18,019 bases of DNA. It comes from Arcobacter sp. (GTDB taxonomy: Bacteria; Campylobacterota; Campylobacteria; Campylobacterales; Arcobacteraceae). The stretch lies in the NCBI GenBank assembly GCA_016744485.1, contig JADGEG010000012.1, positions 1 to 18,019 of the forward strand, read 5' to 3'. The notes beneath the pieces are model-generated. The model was not told the DNA's origin. It saw only the letters and a program-made list of their open reading frames with translations, and did not search any database. Below are positions 1-7,606 of the stretch, in pieces (the first letter of the stretch is position 1; each line of letters starts with the position of its first letter). The position numbers were made by a program, and so were the translations under genes.

Positions 1-259
1 TATTGGTTGAATTCAGGTTTTTTATCTTCACGTTTTATATATTTCTTGAATTCAAATCGCAAGTGCAACAATATGTTTAAAAGTTTAGAGGAATAGTACA
101 TGAAATAATAAATTTTTAATATTTTTTCTCCTTATTTTATATTCACTAAAGCAATATATGAGTATCATAACACAAAATTAAATTGCCAAGATTAAGTACA
201 GAGTAGTTGACGTAAAAAATAGTCCAAAATTAATCTGCATTATAAAAAAGGTTTTGCAG
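1..259. other. AT-rich leader upstream of pgi, no confident gene
   Basis: This stretch precedes the first gene. Three reading frames happen to stay open at the left edge. On the minus strand an ORF runs from an ATG at 101 to the window edge and encodes a charged peptide containing FKKYIKRE; its only Shine-Dalgarno-like match (AAGGAG, plus-strand complement at 128-133) is about 26 bases from that ATG, which is too far. On the plus strand a frame open from base 1 ends at TAG 94-96 and another at TAA 78-80. Any of these could be the end or start of a neighbouring gene, and none has enough length to identify. I see no convincing rho-independent terminator, RNA gene or inverted repeat here. Confidence 0.5.
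207..236 (+). promoter_or_regulatory. possible weak sigma-70-type promoter for the operon
   Basis: TTGACG at 207-212 matches five of six bases of a -35 hexamer, and TAATCT at 231-236 lies 18 bases downstream as a poor -10. TATAAA at 241-246 is a better -10 by sequence but sits too far from this -35 and would place the start site inside the ribosome binding region. In AT-rich DNA such matches arise by chance often, so this is tentative. It is the only place before pgi where a promoter for the long operon could be inside the window; transcription could also enter from further left. Confidence 0.2.
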
Positions 260-1519
260 ATGAGAGATTGTGAAAATCACATTTTGTCCAATAATCAGGA
301 TACCCTCAAGTATAATAAAAATTTTTATCAAATTAGTTCAAATAAAACTATTTTTAAATTAGTAAAAGATGAGATAGACGATATTGGATACTATGATCTA
401 CCCTTACAAGACACTACTCATATAAAAGAATATGCTAAAACAGTATCTAAAAAACACATAGCTGTTATTGGTATAGGGGGAAGTACGCTAGGAACTATAG
501 CTATATATAATTTTCTTAAAAAATCAAAAGACTATGATAAATCTTTGCACTTCTTTGAATCAACAGACCCTATGGATATAAAAACAAGATTATCTAAAAT
601 AGAGTTAAATGATACTTACTTTATAATTATAAGCAAGTCTGGAACAACTATAGAGACTATAAGTATTTTTAAATATTTAAGTTCTTTAATTACAATAGAT
701 AAATTAAACTCTTCAATAGTGAGCGAAAAGAGAAGTAAACTAACAGTTTATGCAAATAAACATAATATAAAAACATTTGAAATACCTGAAAATATTGGTG
801 GTAGATTTTCGGTTTTTAGTGCTGTTGGTTTGTTACCATTGGCAATAATTGGTGTAAATATAGATAAACTTTTAAAAGGGGCAAAAGAGGTTAGAGATAG
901 TTTTTTTGGCAAAGGTGAATACTATGAGCCGATTATGCAAAAAGCAAGATTTTTTGTAGAAAATAAAAATAAATTTAACATAAATGTAGTTTTTTCTTAT
1001 TCTTCAGCCTTAGAAGGATTTAATAAGTGGTATATTCAATTATGGGGAGAGAGTTTAGGAAAACTAAATGTAAATCAAACAAAGCAGTCTCTTACACCAA
1101 TAGGACTGATTGGACCAGCAGATCAACACAGTTTTTTACAGCTTATTGTGCAAGGTAAAAGAGATAAAACAGTAACTTTTATTAAGATAAACGATTTTGA
1201 AAACAATACAAAGATTCCATCGAATACTTTATTTGATTTTGATGATTTACTATATATAAATAACTTAACATTTTCGCAACTAATAGAAGAGCAAGCAAAT
1301 GCAACCATACAAGTAATTGAAAATCTTAAAGATATTCCTTGTGATGTCATAACTATAAAAAAAGTAGATGAATACAATATATCAAAACTAATGTTTAGTT
1401 ATCAAATACTTACTTCTGTTGTAGGTAAATTTGTTCGTATTGATGCTTATAATCAGCCAGGTGTTGAAGCTGGAAAAATTATTTTAAAAGAGAAATTAAA
1501 ACAAGGACTAGAGATATGA
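260..1519 (+). CDS. pgi: glucose-6-phosphate isomerase
   Basis: Cytoplasmic enzyme interconverting glucose-6-phosphate and fructose-6-phosphate, here a likely supply step for the glucose-1-phosphate used by RmlA and RfbF. The ATG at 260 is preferred over the in-frame TTG at 254 because AAGG at 248-251 lies 8 bases before it; this gives 419 residues. Visible family landmarks are the sugar-phosphate site GIGGSTLGT at about 71-79, SKSGTT at 125-130, GGRFSVFSAVGLLP at 180-193, QLWGESLGK at 260-268 with the conserved Glu264, and the DQHS segment with His290. The protein is far shorter than the ~550-residue Escherichia coli form and resembles the short Pgi of Campylobacter. Its stop overlaps the rmlA start as ATGA. 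Whether it is the only Pgi in the genome cannot be told here. Confidence 0.93.
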   Translation: MRDCENHILSNNQDTLKYNKNFYQISSNKTIFKLVKDEIDDIGYYDLPLQDTTHIKEYAKTVSKKHIAVIGIGGSTLGTIAIYNFLKKSKDYDKSLHFFESTDPMDIKTRLSKIELNDTYFIIISKSGTTIETISIFKYLSSLITIDKLNSSIVSEKRSKLTVYANKHNIKTFEIPENIGGRFSVFSAVGLLPLAIIGVNIDKLLKGAKEVRDSFFGKGEYYEPIMQKARFFVENKNKFNINVVFSYSSALEGFNKWYIQLWGESLGKLNVNQTKQSLTPIGLIGPADQHSFLQLIVQGKRDKTVTFIKINDFENNTKIPSNTLFDFDDLLYINNLTFSQLIEEQANATIQVIENLKDIPCDVITIKKVDEYNISKLMFSYQILTSVVGKFVRIDAYNQPGVEAGKIILKEKLKQGLEI

Positions 1520-2406
1520 AAGGCATAATATTAGCTGGAGGAAGTGGTACAAGACTATATCCTATCACAAAATGTGTTTCTAAGCAATTAGTTCCTATTT
1601 ATGATAAGCCGATGATATATTATCCACTTTCTGTTTTGATGCTTGCTGGGATTACGGAAGTGTTAATTATATCAACACCATATGATTTACCAAGATTTAA
1701 AGAACTTTTAGGTGACGGTTCTAACATAGGTATGAAGTTTAGCTACAAAGTTCAGCCAAGTCCAGATGGTCTTGCACAAGCTTTTATACTCGGTGAAGAG
1801 TTTATTGGTCATTCTGATGTTTGCCTTATATTAGGAGATAATGTTTTTTATGGTGATGGTTTGACAAAGTTACTTGCAAAAAGTGTTGTAAATGCAACAC
1901 AGAAGAATAAAGCTACTATTTATGGTTACTATGTTAATGATCCAGAGAGATATGGTGTTGCAGAATTCGATGAAAATGAAGAGGTTATTTCTATAGAAGA
2001 AAAACCAACTAATCCTAAGAGCAATTATGCCGTAGTTGGCCTATATTTTTATCCAAATGATGTAGTGAAAAAAGCTAAAAATGTTAAGCCAAGTGAGCGT
2101 GGAGAGCTAGAAATAACGACTGTAAATCAAGATTATTTAAATGAAAAAAGATTAAGAGTAAAAATCATGGGCAGAGGTTATGCATGGTTAGATACTGGAA
2201 CACATGAAAGTTTACTTGAGGCTAGTATGTTTATACAAACTATAGAAAAGCGTCAAGGTTTAAAAGTGGCATGTATAGAAGAAATAGCCCTTGAAATGGA
2301 GTATATAACAGCTGAAAAACTATTGGAAATTGCTCATCCTTTAAATAAAAATGGATATGGACAATATTTGATAAAAAGAGCAAAAGAGGGAATAGCAGAG
2401 AGATGA
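1516..2406 (+). CDS. rmlA: glucose-1-phosphate thymidylyltransferase
   Basis: First step of dTDP-L-rhamnose synthesis: dTTP plus glucose-1-phosphate gives dTDP-glucose and pyrophosphate. The 296-residue length is normal for the short RmlA class. The nucleotide-binding signature GGSGTRLYPIT begins at residue 8, followed by KQLVPIYDKPMIYYPLS; the ILGDNVFYGDG segment and the EKPTNPKSNYAVVGLY segment are also typical, as is GRGYAWLDTGTHESL near the C-terminus. The ATG sits inside the pgi stop (ATGA), and the 3' end overlaps rmlC the same way, so translation is probably coupled. The enzyme is usually feedback-inhibited by dTDP-rhamnose; that is family knowledge, not seen here. Symbol rfbA is equivalent. 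Confidence 0.96.
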   Translation: MKGIILAGGSGTRLYPITKCVSKQLVPIYDKPMIYYPLSVLMLAGITEVLIISTPYDLPRFKELLGDGSNIGMKFSYKVQPSPDGLAQAFILGEEFIGHSDVCLILGDNVFYGDGLTKLLAKSVVNATQKNKATIYGYYVNDPERYGVAEFDENEEVISIEEKPTNPKSNYAVVGLYFYPNDVVKKAKNVKPSERGELEITTVNQDYLNEKRLRVKIMGRGYAWLDTGTHESLLEASMFIQTIEKRQGLKVACIEEIALEMEYITAEKLLEIAHPLNKNGYGQYLIKRAKEGIAER

Positions 2407-2978
2407 ATTTTATAAAAACTGCTTTACCTGATGTAATCATTATTGAACCACAATTTCATTGTGATGAAAGAGGTTATTTTGTAGAAACTTTTAGAAAAGA
2501 TAAATTAGAAGAGTTTTTAGGTTATAAAATAAATTTCTGCCAAGACAATGAATCTAAAAGTTCACGTGGTGTTCTACGTGGATTGCACTATCAAGCACCT
2601 TTCAATGCTCAAACTAAGCTTGTGCGTGTTATACAAGGGAGTGTGTTAGACGTAGCTGTAGATATAAGAAAAGGGAGTCCTACATTTTGCCAGCATATAG
2701 CAGTTAAACTTACATGTGAAAATAAAAGACAACTTTTAGTTCCTCGTGGATTTGCACATGGATTTGTTGTTTTAGAAAATGATACGATATTTGCATATAA
2801 AGTAGATAATTATTATAGTCCACAAAATGATAGAGGAATAGCCTTTGATGATAAAATTTTAGATATAGACTGGAAAATTCCTTATACTGAATTAAACTTA
2901 TCTATAAAAGATAAAATTCAACCAAAACTAAATGAAATAAACGATTTATTTGAATTTGGAATTAACTATTATGAGTAA
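2403..2978 (+). CDS. rmlC: dTDP-4-dehydrorhamnose 3,5-epimerase
   Basis: Third chemical step of the dTDP-L-rhamnose pathway: cofactor-free double epimerisation of dTDP-4-keto-6-deoxyglucose at C3 and C5. At 191 residues it is a normal single-domain cupin. The family core is plain: GVLRGLHYQ with His62 as the presumed catalytic base, LVRVIQGSVLDVAVDIR in the beta-roll, VPRGFAHGF with His119, and YKVDNYYSP with Tyr132 in the active-site strand. It begins in the rmlA stop codon (ATGA) and overlaps rmlD by eight bases. Its arginine codons are a mix of AGA and CGT (4 of 9 CGT), more mixed than rmlD and rmlB. Symbol rfbC is equivalent. Confidence 0.96.
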   Translation: MNFIKTALPDVIIIEPQFHCDERGYFVETFRKDKLEEFLGYKINFCQDNESKSSRGVLRGLHYQAPFNAQTKLVRVIQGSVLDVAVDIRKGSPTFCQHIAVKLTCENKRQLLVPRGFAHGFVVLENDTIFAYKVDNYYSPQNDRGIAFDDKILDIDWKIPYTELNLSIKDKIQPKLNEINDLFEFGINYYE

Positions 2979-3837
2979 TTTTTTAGTAACAGGTAGCAAT
3001 GGACAACTTGGATCAGAGCTAAAAAAACTCTCTTCTAATTATGAATATAATTTCATCTTTACATGTAAAGATGAATTAGATATAACAAATAAAATAGATC
3101 TTGCTAAATTTATTGAAAAGAACAATATAGATATTATCATTAATTGTGCCGCTTATACTGCTGTTGATAAGGCTGAAAATGAAAAAAAATTAGCTGATGA
3201 TATAAATCATATAGCAGTAAAAAATTTAGCTCAAATTGCAAAAGACAAAAATATAAAATTAGTACATGTATCTACTGATTATGTATTTGCTGGAAAACAT
3301 TATAAATCTTACAAAGAAAATGATACTACAAATCCACAAAGTATATATGGAAAAACAAAATTAGATGGTGAAAATGCAATGATGGATATAAATCCATTAA
3401 ACTCAATCATTATAAGAACTTCATGGATATATTCTAGTTATGGCAATAATTTTGTAAAAACCATGCTTAGGTTAGGAAAAAGAAAAAAAGAGTTAGACGT
3501 CGTTTGTGACCAAGTTGGAACTCCTACTTATGCTAAAGATTTAGCAAGAGTTATCTTCGATATACTACCAAAAATACAAAATAAACAAGTTGAAATATAT
3601 AATTATTCAAATGAAGGTGTTCTAAGCTGGTTTGATTTTGCAAAAGAGATAATGAAAATGGCAAAACTTGATTGTAAGATAAATTCAATTGAAACACAAG
3701 ACTATTCAACTACAGTAGCAAGACCTCATTTTAGTCTACTCAATAAGTCAAAAATAAAAAAAGAATTTGATATAATAATTCCTTATTGGAAAGATAGCTT
3801 AGATAAGTGTTTAAAAGAATTGGGAGAAAGAAAATAG
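2971..3837 (+). CDS. rmlD: dTDP-4-dehydrorhamnose reductase
   Basis: Last step of dTDP-L-rhamnose synthesis, the NAD(P)H-dependent reduction of the 4-keto group. I start it at ATG 2971; the open frame continues back to a TTG at 2950, but the MSNFLVTGSNGQLG beginning is the natural N-terminus and GGA at 2958-2960 is a suitable ribosome binding core. That gives 288 residues, normal for RmlD. The Rossmann motif TGSNGQLG is at 7-14, HVSTDYVFAG at about 99-108 carries the SDR Thr, and Tyr126-x3-Lys130 (YGKTK) is the catalytic pair. It overlaps rmlC by eight bases and its stop shares one base with the GTG of rmlB. All six arginines use AGA or AGG. Symbol rfbD is equivalent. Confidence 0.95.
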   Translation: MSNFLVTGSNGQLGSELKKLSSNYEYNFIFTCKDELDITNKIDLAKFIEKNNIDIIINCAAYTAVDKAENEKKLADDINHIAVKNLAQIAKDKNIKLVHVSTDYVFAGKHYKSYKENDTTNPQSIYGKTKLDGENAMMDINPLNSIIIRTSWIYSSYGNNFVKTMLRLGKRKKELDVVCDQVGTPTYAKDLARVIFDILPKIQNKQVEIYNYSNEGVLSWFDFAKEIMKMAKLDCKINSIETQDYSTTVARPHFSLLNKSKIKKEFDIIIPYWKDSLDKCLKELGERK

Positions 3838-4856
3838 TGAAAAATATACTAGTAACAGGATGTAGTGGATTTATAGGAAGTAATTTTGTTCCTTATTTCT
3901 TAGAAAAATATCCTAAGTACAATGTTATAAACTTAGATTTATTAACATATGCTGGAAAGCTAGAAAACCTAAAAGAAATTGAGTCTAATCTAAGATATAA
4001 GTTTATTAAAGGGGATATTTGCAATAGGGAATTAGTAGAGTTTATTTTTAGTGAGTATGATATCCAAGGTGTAATTCACTTTGCAGCAGAATCACATGTA
4101 GATAACTCTATAAAAAATTCTGGAGTATTTATGCAAACTAATGTAAATGGAACGTTTACTTTAGCAGATGTAGCTTATAAGTATTGGATGGACAGACCTT
4201 TTACATGTAAAGATGAATATAAAGATTGTAGATTTCATCATATAAGTACTGATGAAGTATATGGAACACTTGGTGTTACTGGATTATTTACCGAAAATAC
4301 TCCTTATTCTCCAAACTCTCCTTATTCTGCAAGTAAAGCTAGTAGCGATATGATAATTAGAGCATACAGTAAAACATTTGGTTTAAACAGTGTTATAACA
4401 AACTGTTCTAACAACTATGGACCAAAACAGCATGATGAAAAACTAATTCCTACTATTATAAGAAATGCTCTTGAAGGTAATCCTATACCTATTTATGGAG
4501 ATGGCAAGAATATAAGAGATTGGTTATATGTGCTTGATCACTGTAAAGGGATTGATTTAGTTTATCATAGAGGCAAAAAAAGCGAAACTTATGCTATTGG
4601 AGGAAGAAACGAAAGAGACAATCTGTATATTGTAAATAGAATATGTGAAATATTAGATGAATTAAAACCATCATATAAATCATATAAATTGTTAATTACA
4701 TTTGTAGAAGATAGAGCCGGACATGATAGAAGATATGCAGTAGATGCAAGTAAAATAGAAAATGAACTTGGTTGGAAAGCAGATGAGGATTTTGAGTCTG
4801 GTATAGTTAAAACAGTTGAATGGTATTTAAAAAAAACAAAACAAGGGAAAAAATGA
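3837..4856 (+). CDS. rmlB: dTDP-glucose 4,6-dehydratase
   Basis: Second step of the dTDP-L-rhamnose pathway, converting dTDP-glucose to dTDP-4-keto-6-deoxyglucose with bound NAD. The likely start is GTG 3837, which overlaps the rmlD TAG (TAGTG) and is preceded by GGGAG at about 3822-3826; an in-frame GTG at 3807 would add ten unlikely residues. Length is 339 residues, as expected. TGCSGFIG at 7-14 binds NAD, STDEVYG at 137-143 carries the catalytic Asp139-Glu140 pair that marks 4,6-dehydratases, and Tyr163-x3-Lys167 (YSASK) is the SDR pair. All 14 arginines use AGA or AGG by my count. A nine-base tandem duplication near residue 280 is noted separately. Symbol rfbB is equivalent. Confidence 0.96.
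   Translation: MKNILVTGCSGFIGSNFVPYFLEKYPKYNVINLDLLTYAGKLENLKEIESNLRYKFIKGDICNRELVEFIFSEYDIQGVIHFAAESHVDNSIKNSGVFMQTNVNGTFTLADVAYKYWMDRPFTCKDEYKDCRFHHISTDEVYGTLGVTGLFTENTPYSPNSPYSASKASSDMIIRAYSKTFGLNSVITNCSNNYGPKQHDEKLIPTIIRNALEGNPIPIYGDGKNIRDWLYVLDHCKGIDLVYHRGKKSETYAIGGRNERDNLYIVNRICEILDELKPSYKSYKLLITFVEDRAGHDRRYAVDASKIENELGWKADEDFESGIVKTVEWYLKKTKQGKK
4671..4688 (+). repeat. in-frame 9-bp tandem duplication in rmlB
   Basis: TCATATAAA occurs twice in a row, encoding Ser-Tyr-Lys-Ser-Tyr-Lys just before the conserved LLITFVEDRAGHDRRY segment. It keeps the frame and lies in a loop where RmlB proteins vary in length, so it is probably neutral. Confidence 0.7.
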
Positions 4857-5626
4857 AAGTAGTATTATTAGCAGGTGGATTAGGCACAAGACTTAGTGAA
4901 GAAACAGATACTAGACCAAAACCAATGGTAGAAATCGGAGGTAAACCAATTTTATGGCATATCATGAAAATTTATTCAAAATATGGTTTTAATGATTTTG
5001 TAATACTTCTTGGATATAAAGGTTACTTTATAAAAGAGTACTTTGCAAACTATTTTCTTCATCAAAGTGATGTGACTATTGATATGAAAAATGGAAAAAT
5101 GGAAATACTTAATAATTCATCAGAACCATGGAAAGTAACACTACTTGATACAGGGTTAAATAGTATGACAGGCGGTAGGGTAAAAAGAGCTCAAGATTTT
5201 ATAGGAGATGAACCTTTTATGTTAACTTATGGTGATGGTGTGAGTGATATAAATATTGAAGCATTAGTGAAATTTCATAAATCTCATGGTAAAGCGATGA
5301 CCATGACATCTATTCAGCCAGATGGAAGGTTTGGTGCTTTAAATATTGAAGAAAATAATAATGTAACTCATTTTCTTGAAAAACCAAAAGGTGACGGTGG
5401 TTGGATAAATGCAGGATTTTTTGTTTGTGAACCTAAAGTATTTGACTACATTACTGAAGGTGATGCAACAGTATTTGAGCAATCTCCTTTACAAAATCTT
5501 GCAAAAGATGGCGAAATATTTACATATAAGCATGAAGGTTTTTGGTCGCCAATGGATAGCTTAAAAGATAAAAATGATTTAAATAAACTTTGGGATACAA
5601 AGAAGGCTCCATGGAAAGTGTGGTAA
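4853..5626 (+). CDS. rfbF: glucose-1-phosphate cytidylyltransferase
   Basis: Makes CDP-glucose from CTP and glucose-1-phosphate, the entry to CDP-linked 3,6-dideoxyhexoses (also called ddhA or ascA). The ATG at 4853 sits in the rmlB stop as ATGA and follows AAGGG at 4843-4847; the open frame extends upstream to 4820 but only as overlap with rmlB. The 257-residue length is typical. The N-terminal signature GGLGTRLSEET at 8-18 distinguishes it from RmlA-type enzymes, followed by PKPMVEIGGKPILWHIM. TYGDGVSDI, FLEKPKGDGGWINAGFFV and FEQSPLQNLAKDGEI are all conserved in the family. Stop and rfbG start overlap (TAATG), so the two first enzymes of the CDP pathway are coupled. Confidence 0.95.
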   Translation: MKVVLLAGGLGTRLSEETDTRPKPMVEIGGKPILWHIMKIYSKYGFNDFVILLGYKGYFIKEYFANYFLHQSDVTIDMKNGKMEILNNSSEPWKVTLLDTGLNSMTGGRVKRAQDFIGDEPFMLTYGDGVSDINIEALVKFHKSHGKAMTMTSIQPDGRFGALNIEENNNVTHFLEKPKGDGGWINAGFFVCEPKVFDYITEGDATVFEQSPLQNLAKDGEIFTYKHEGFWSPMDSLKDKNDLNKLWDTKKAPWKVW

Positions 5627-6729
5627 TGCAAAACTTATTTTCTGGGATTTATAAAGGTAAAACTGTACTAGTAACTGGACATACCGGATTTAAAGGTTCA
5701 TGGCTTGTATATTGGTTAAAACAAATGGGTGCCAATGTAATTGGATACTCACTTGAAGCTCCAACAATACCTAATCATATAGAGCTATTGGACTTAGATA
5801 TAGTTTCAGTTATTGGAGACATAAGAGATTTAGAAAAACTAAATCAAACTTTTGAAGAGTATAAACCTGATATAGTATTTCATCTTGCTGCTCAAGCTCT
5901 TGTACGACTTTCTTACGAAAATCCTATTGAGACTTATGAGACAAACGTTATTGGAACTTTGAAAGTATTTGAAGCTTGCAAAAAAGAAAATGTAAAAGCG
6001 ATTGTAAATATTACAAGTGACAAGGCTTATGAAAATAAAGAATGGATTTGGGGTTATAGAGAAAATGACCCAATGGGTGGGTATGATCCATATAGCTCAT
6101 CTAAAGGTTGCGCAGATATACTAGCTACTTCTTATAGAAATTCGTATTTTAATCCCAAAGAGTATAAAAAAAATCATCAAACCTTACTTGCTACATGTAG
6201 AGCTGGAAATGTTATAGGAGGAGGTGATTGGGCAAAGGATAGGCTTGTCACAGATATCATGCTTTCAGTTTCAAATGGAAAAAAAGTAAGTATCAGAAAC
6301 CCTCATGCCACAAGACCTTGGCAGCATGTTCTTGAACCTTTAAGTGGATATCTACAAGTTGGACAAAAACTTCTTGAAGAAAAAGTAGAATTTGCAGATG
6401 CTTGGAACTTTGGTCCAAGCGATGAAGGAAGCATCACAGTTGAAGAAGTAGTCAATAATGTTAAAAAATATTGGAATATAATTGATTATGAAATTAATGA
6501 AACTTCTAATCAACTACATGAAGCAACTCTACTAAAGCTTGATTGCTCAAAAGCACATATATTACTAAAATGGAAAGATGTGTGGGATAGTGAAAAAACC
6601 TTTGAAAAAACAGTAAAATGGTATAAATCTTTTTATGAAGAAAATGCAAAAATCTTAACAAAAGAAGACTTAGAAAGTTATATTTTGTATGCAAAAGAGA
6701 AAAAACAAGGTTGGTGCTATGATGAATAA
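5626..6729 (+). CDS. rfbG: CDP-glucose 4,6-dehydratase
   Basis: NAD-dependent extended SDR that turns CDP-glucose into CDP-4-keto-6-deoxy-D-glucose (ddhB/ascB). I choose ATG 5626, which shares a base with the rfbF stop and gives MQNLFSGIYKGK followed by the usual start of the Rossmann fold; ATG 5611, with AGAAGG just upstream, is a possible alternative adding five residues. Length is 367. TGHTGFKG at 17-24 binds NAD; NITSDKAYEN at 128-137 has Asp-Lys where dTDP-glucose dehydratases have Asp-Glu, which is characteristic of the CDP-glucose enzyme; Tyr156-x3-Lys160 (YSSSK) completes the site. GGDWAKDRLVTDI and RPWQHVLEPL are also typical. It overlaps the next gene by 11 bases. Confidence 0.95.
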   Translation: MQNLFSGIYKGKTVLVTGHTGFKGSWLVYWLKQMGANVIGYSLEAPTIPNHIELLDLDIVSVIGDIRDLEKLNQTFEEYKPDIVFHLAAQALVRLSYENPIETYETNVIGTLKVFEACKKENVKAIVNITSDKAYENKEWIWGYRENDPMGGYDPYSSSKGCADILATSYRNSYFNPKEYKKNHQTLLATCRAGNVIGGGDWAKDRLVTDIMLSVSNGKKVSIRNPHATRPWQHVLEPLSGYLQVGQKLLEEKVEFADAWNFGPSDEGSITVEEVVNNVKKYWNIIDYEINETSNQLHEATLLKLDCSKAHILLKWKDVWDSEKTFEKTVKWYKSFYEENAKILTKEDLESYILYAKEKKQGWCYDE

Positions 6730-7606
6730 AAAGATTAATGTAGGGATAATAGGTACTGGAAATATTGGAACAGATTTATTAATTAAAATACAACGTTCTA
6801 AATACTTGAAATGTACTATATTCGCTGGTAGAAACCTAGCTTCTTCAGGTATGAGCATAGCGGCTTCGATGGGTGTGCGTGTAAGTGATGAAGGAATTGA
6901 TGTTATGATACGTGAGCCAGATATATGTGATATAGTTTTTGATGCAACATCAGCAAAAAGTCATCTGATTCATGCCCCTATTTTGGAACGCTTAGAAAAA
7001 TTTGTAATAGATATGACACCTGCTAAAATAGGAATATTATGTGTACCAGCTGTTAATTTAAAAGAGGCCGTAAAGTCAAAAAATGTAAACATGATTACTT
7101 GTGGTGGGCAAGCATCAATACCCATTGCTTATGCTATTAGCCAAGTTCATCCAGAGATTGAATATATAGAATCAGTTTCTACAATTTCATCCAGAAGTGC
7201 TGGTCCAGCAACTAGAATTAATATTGATGAATATATAGAGGCAACAGAAAAAGGTTTAATGATTTTTAGTGAAGTGAAAGAAGCTAAAGCCATGATTAAT
7301 CTCAATCCTGCTAACCCCGCAATTGATATGCAAACTACAGTAATGACGGAAATAGAAAACCCCAATATAGAGAGAATTACAGAAGAAGTTAATAAAATGG
7401 TAAGTAATATACAGCAATATGTACCTGGATACAAATTAATTGTTTCTCCTACTTTTGATAATTGTCGTTTACTAGTAACAGTTAGGGTTCAAGGTTTGGG
7501 TGACTATTTACCAAAGTTTGCAGGTAATCTTGATATCATTAATTGTGCAGCAATAGAAGTTGCAGAACGTTTTGCGCAAAATAAATTCAATAAGGATAAA
7601 CAGTGA
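6719..7606 (+). CDS. acetaldehyde dehydrogenase (acetylating), MhpF/DmpF-like
   Basis: By family it interconverts acetaldehyde, CoA and NAD with acetyl-CoA and NADH. Start is ATG 6719 (or the adjacent ATG 6722), with AGG at 6708-6710 eight bases before; it overlaps rfbG by 11 bases. The 295-residue protein shows GIIGTGNIGTDLLIKI at 9-24 for NAD, VFDATSAKSHLIH, IDMTPAKIG, and NMITCGGQASIP with the presumed catalytic Cys128. SSRSAGPATRINIDEY and PAFAGNLDI-like KFAGNLDII are also conserved. It is shorter than the ~312-residue catabolic enzymes, mainly because a segment after VPGYKL is missing. Arginine codons are 6 of 11 CGN, unlike flanking genes. It forms a GTGA overlap with the aldolase, its usual channelling partner. 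In this sugar locus a synthetic role, making acetaldehyde from acetyl-CoA, is my inference. Confidence 0.85.
   Translation: MMNKKINVGIIGTGNIGTDLLIKIQRSKYLKCTIFAGRNLASSGMSIAASMGVRVSDEGIDVMIREPDICDIVFDATSAKSHLIHAPILERLEKFVIDMTPAKIGILCVPAVNLKEAVKSKNVNMITCGGQASIPIAYAISQVHPEIEYIESVSTISSRSAGPATRINIDEYIEATEKGLMIFSEVKEAKAMINLNPANPAIDMQTTVMTEIENPNIERITEEVNKMVSNIQQYVPGYKLIVSPTFDNCRLLVTVRVQGLGDYLPKFAGNLDIINCAAIEVAERFAQNKFNKDKQ

Noticed and set aside
241..246. TATAAA as the -10 box of the operon promoter
   Set aside because: It lies directly before the pgi ribosome binding site and has no -35 at a usable distance; the transcript would begin at or inside the ribosome binding site.
1123..1377. 84-residue minus-strand ORF inside pgi
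   Set aside because: Antisense to the conserved C-terminal half of Pgi, with no recognisable features.
4829..4836. A8 tract at the end of rmlB and similar A8 in the GT-C gene as phase-variation switches
   Set aside because: Runs of eight A are expected in DNA this AT-rich, both genes are intact, and no long G/C tract of the kind used for phase variation in Campylobacter is present (longest G run seen is five, in pgi).
7147..7434. 95-residue minus-strand hydrophobic ORF inside the acetaldehyde dehydrogenase gene
   Set aside because: Antisense shadow of a conserved gene; its apparent hydrophobicity follows from complementing Asn/Asp/Glu-rich plus-strand codons.
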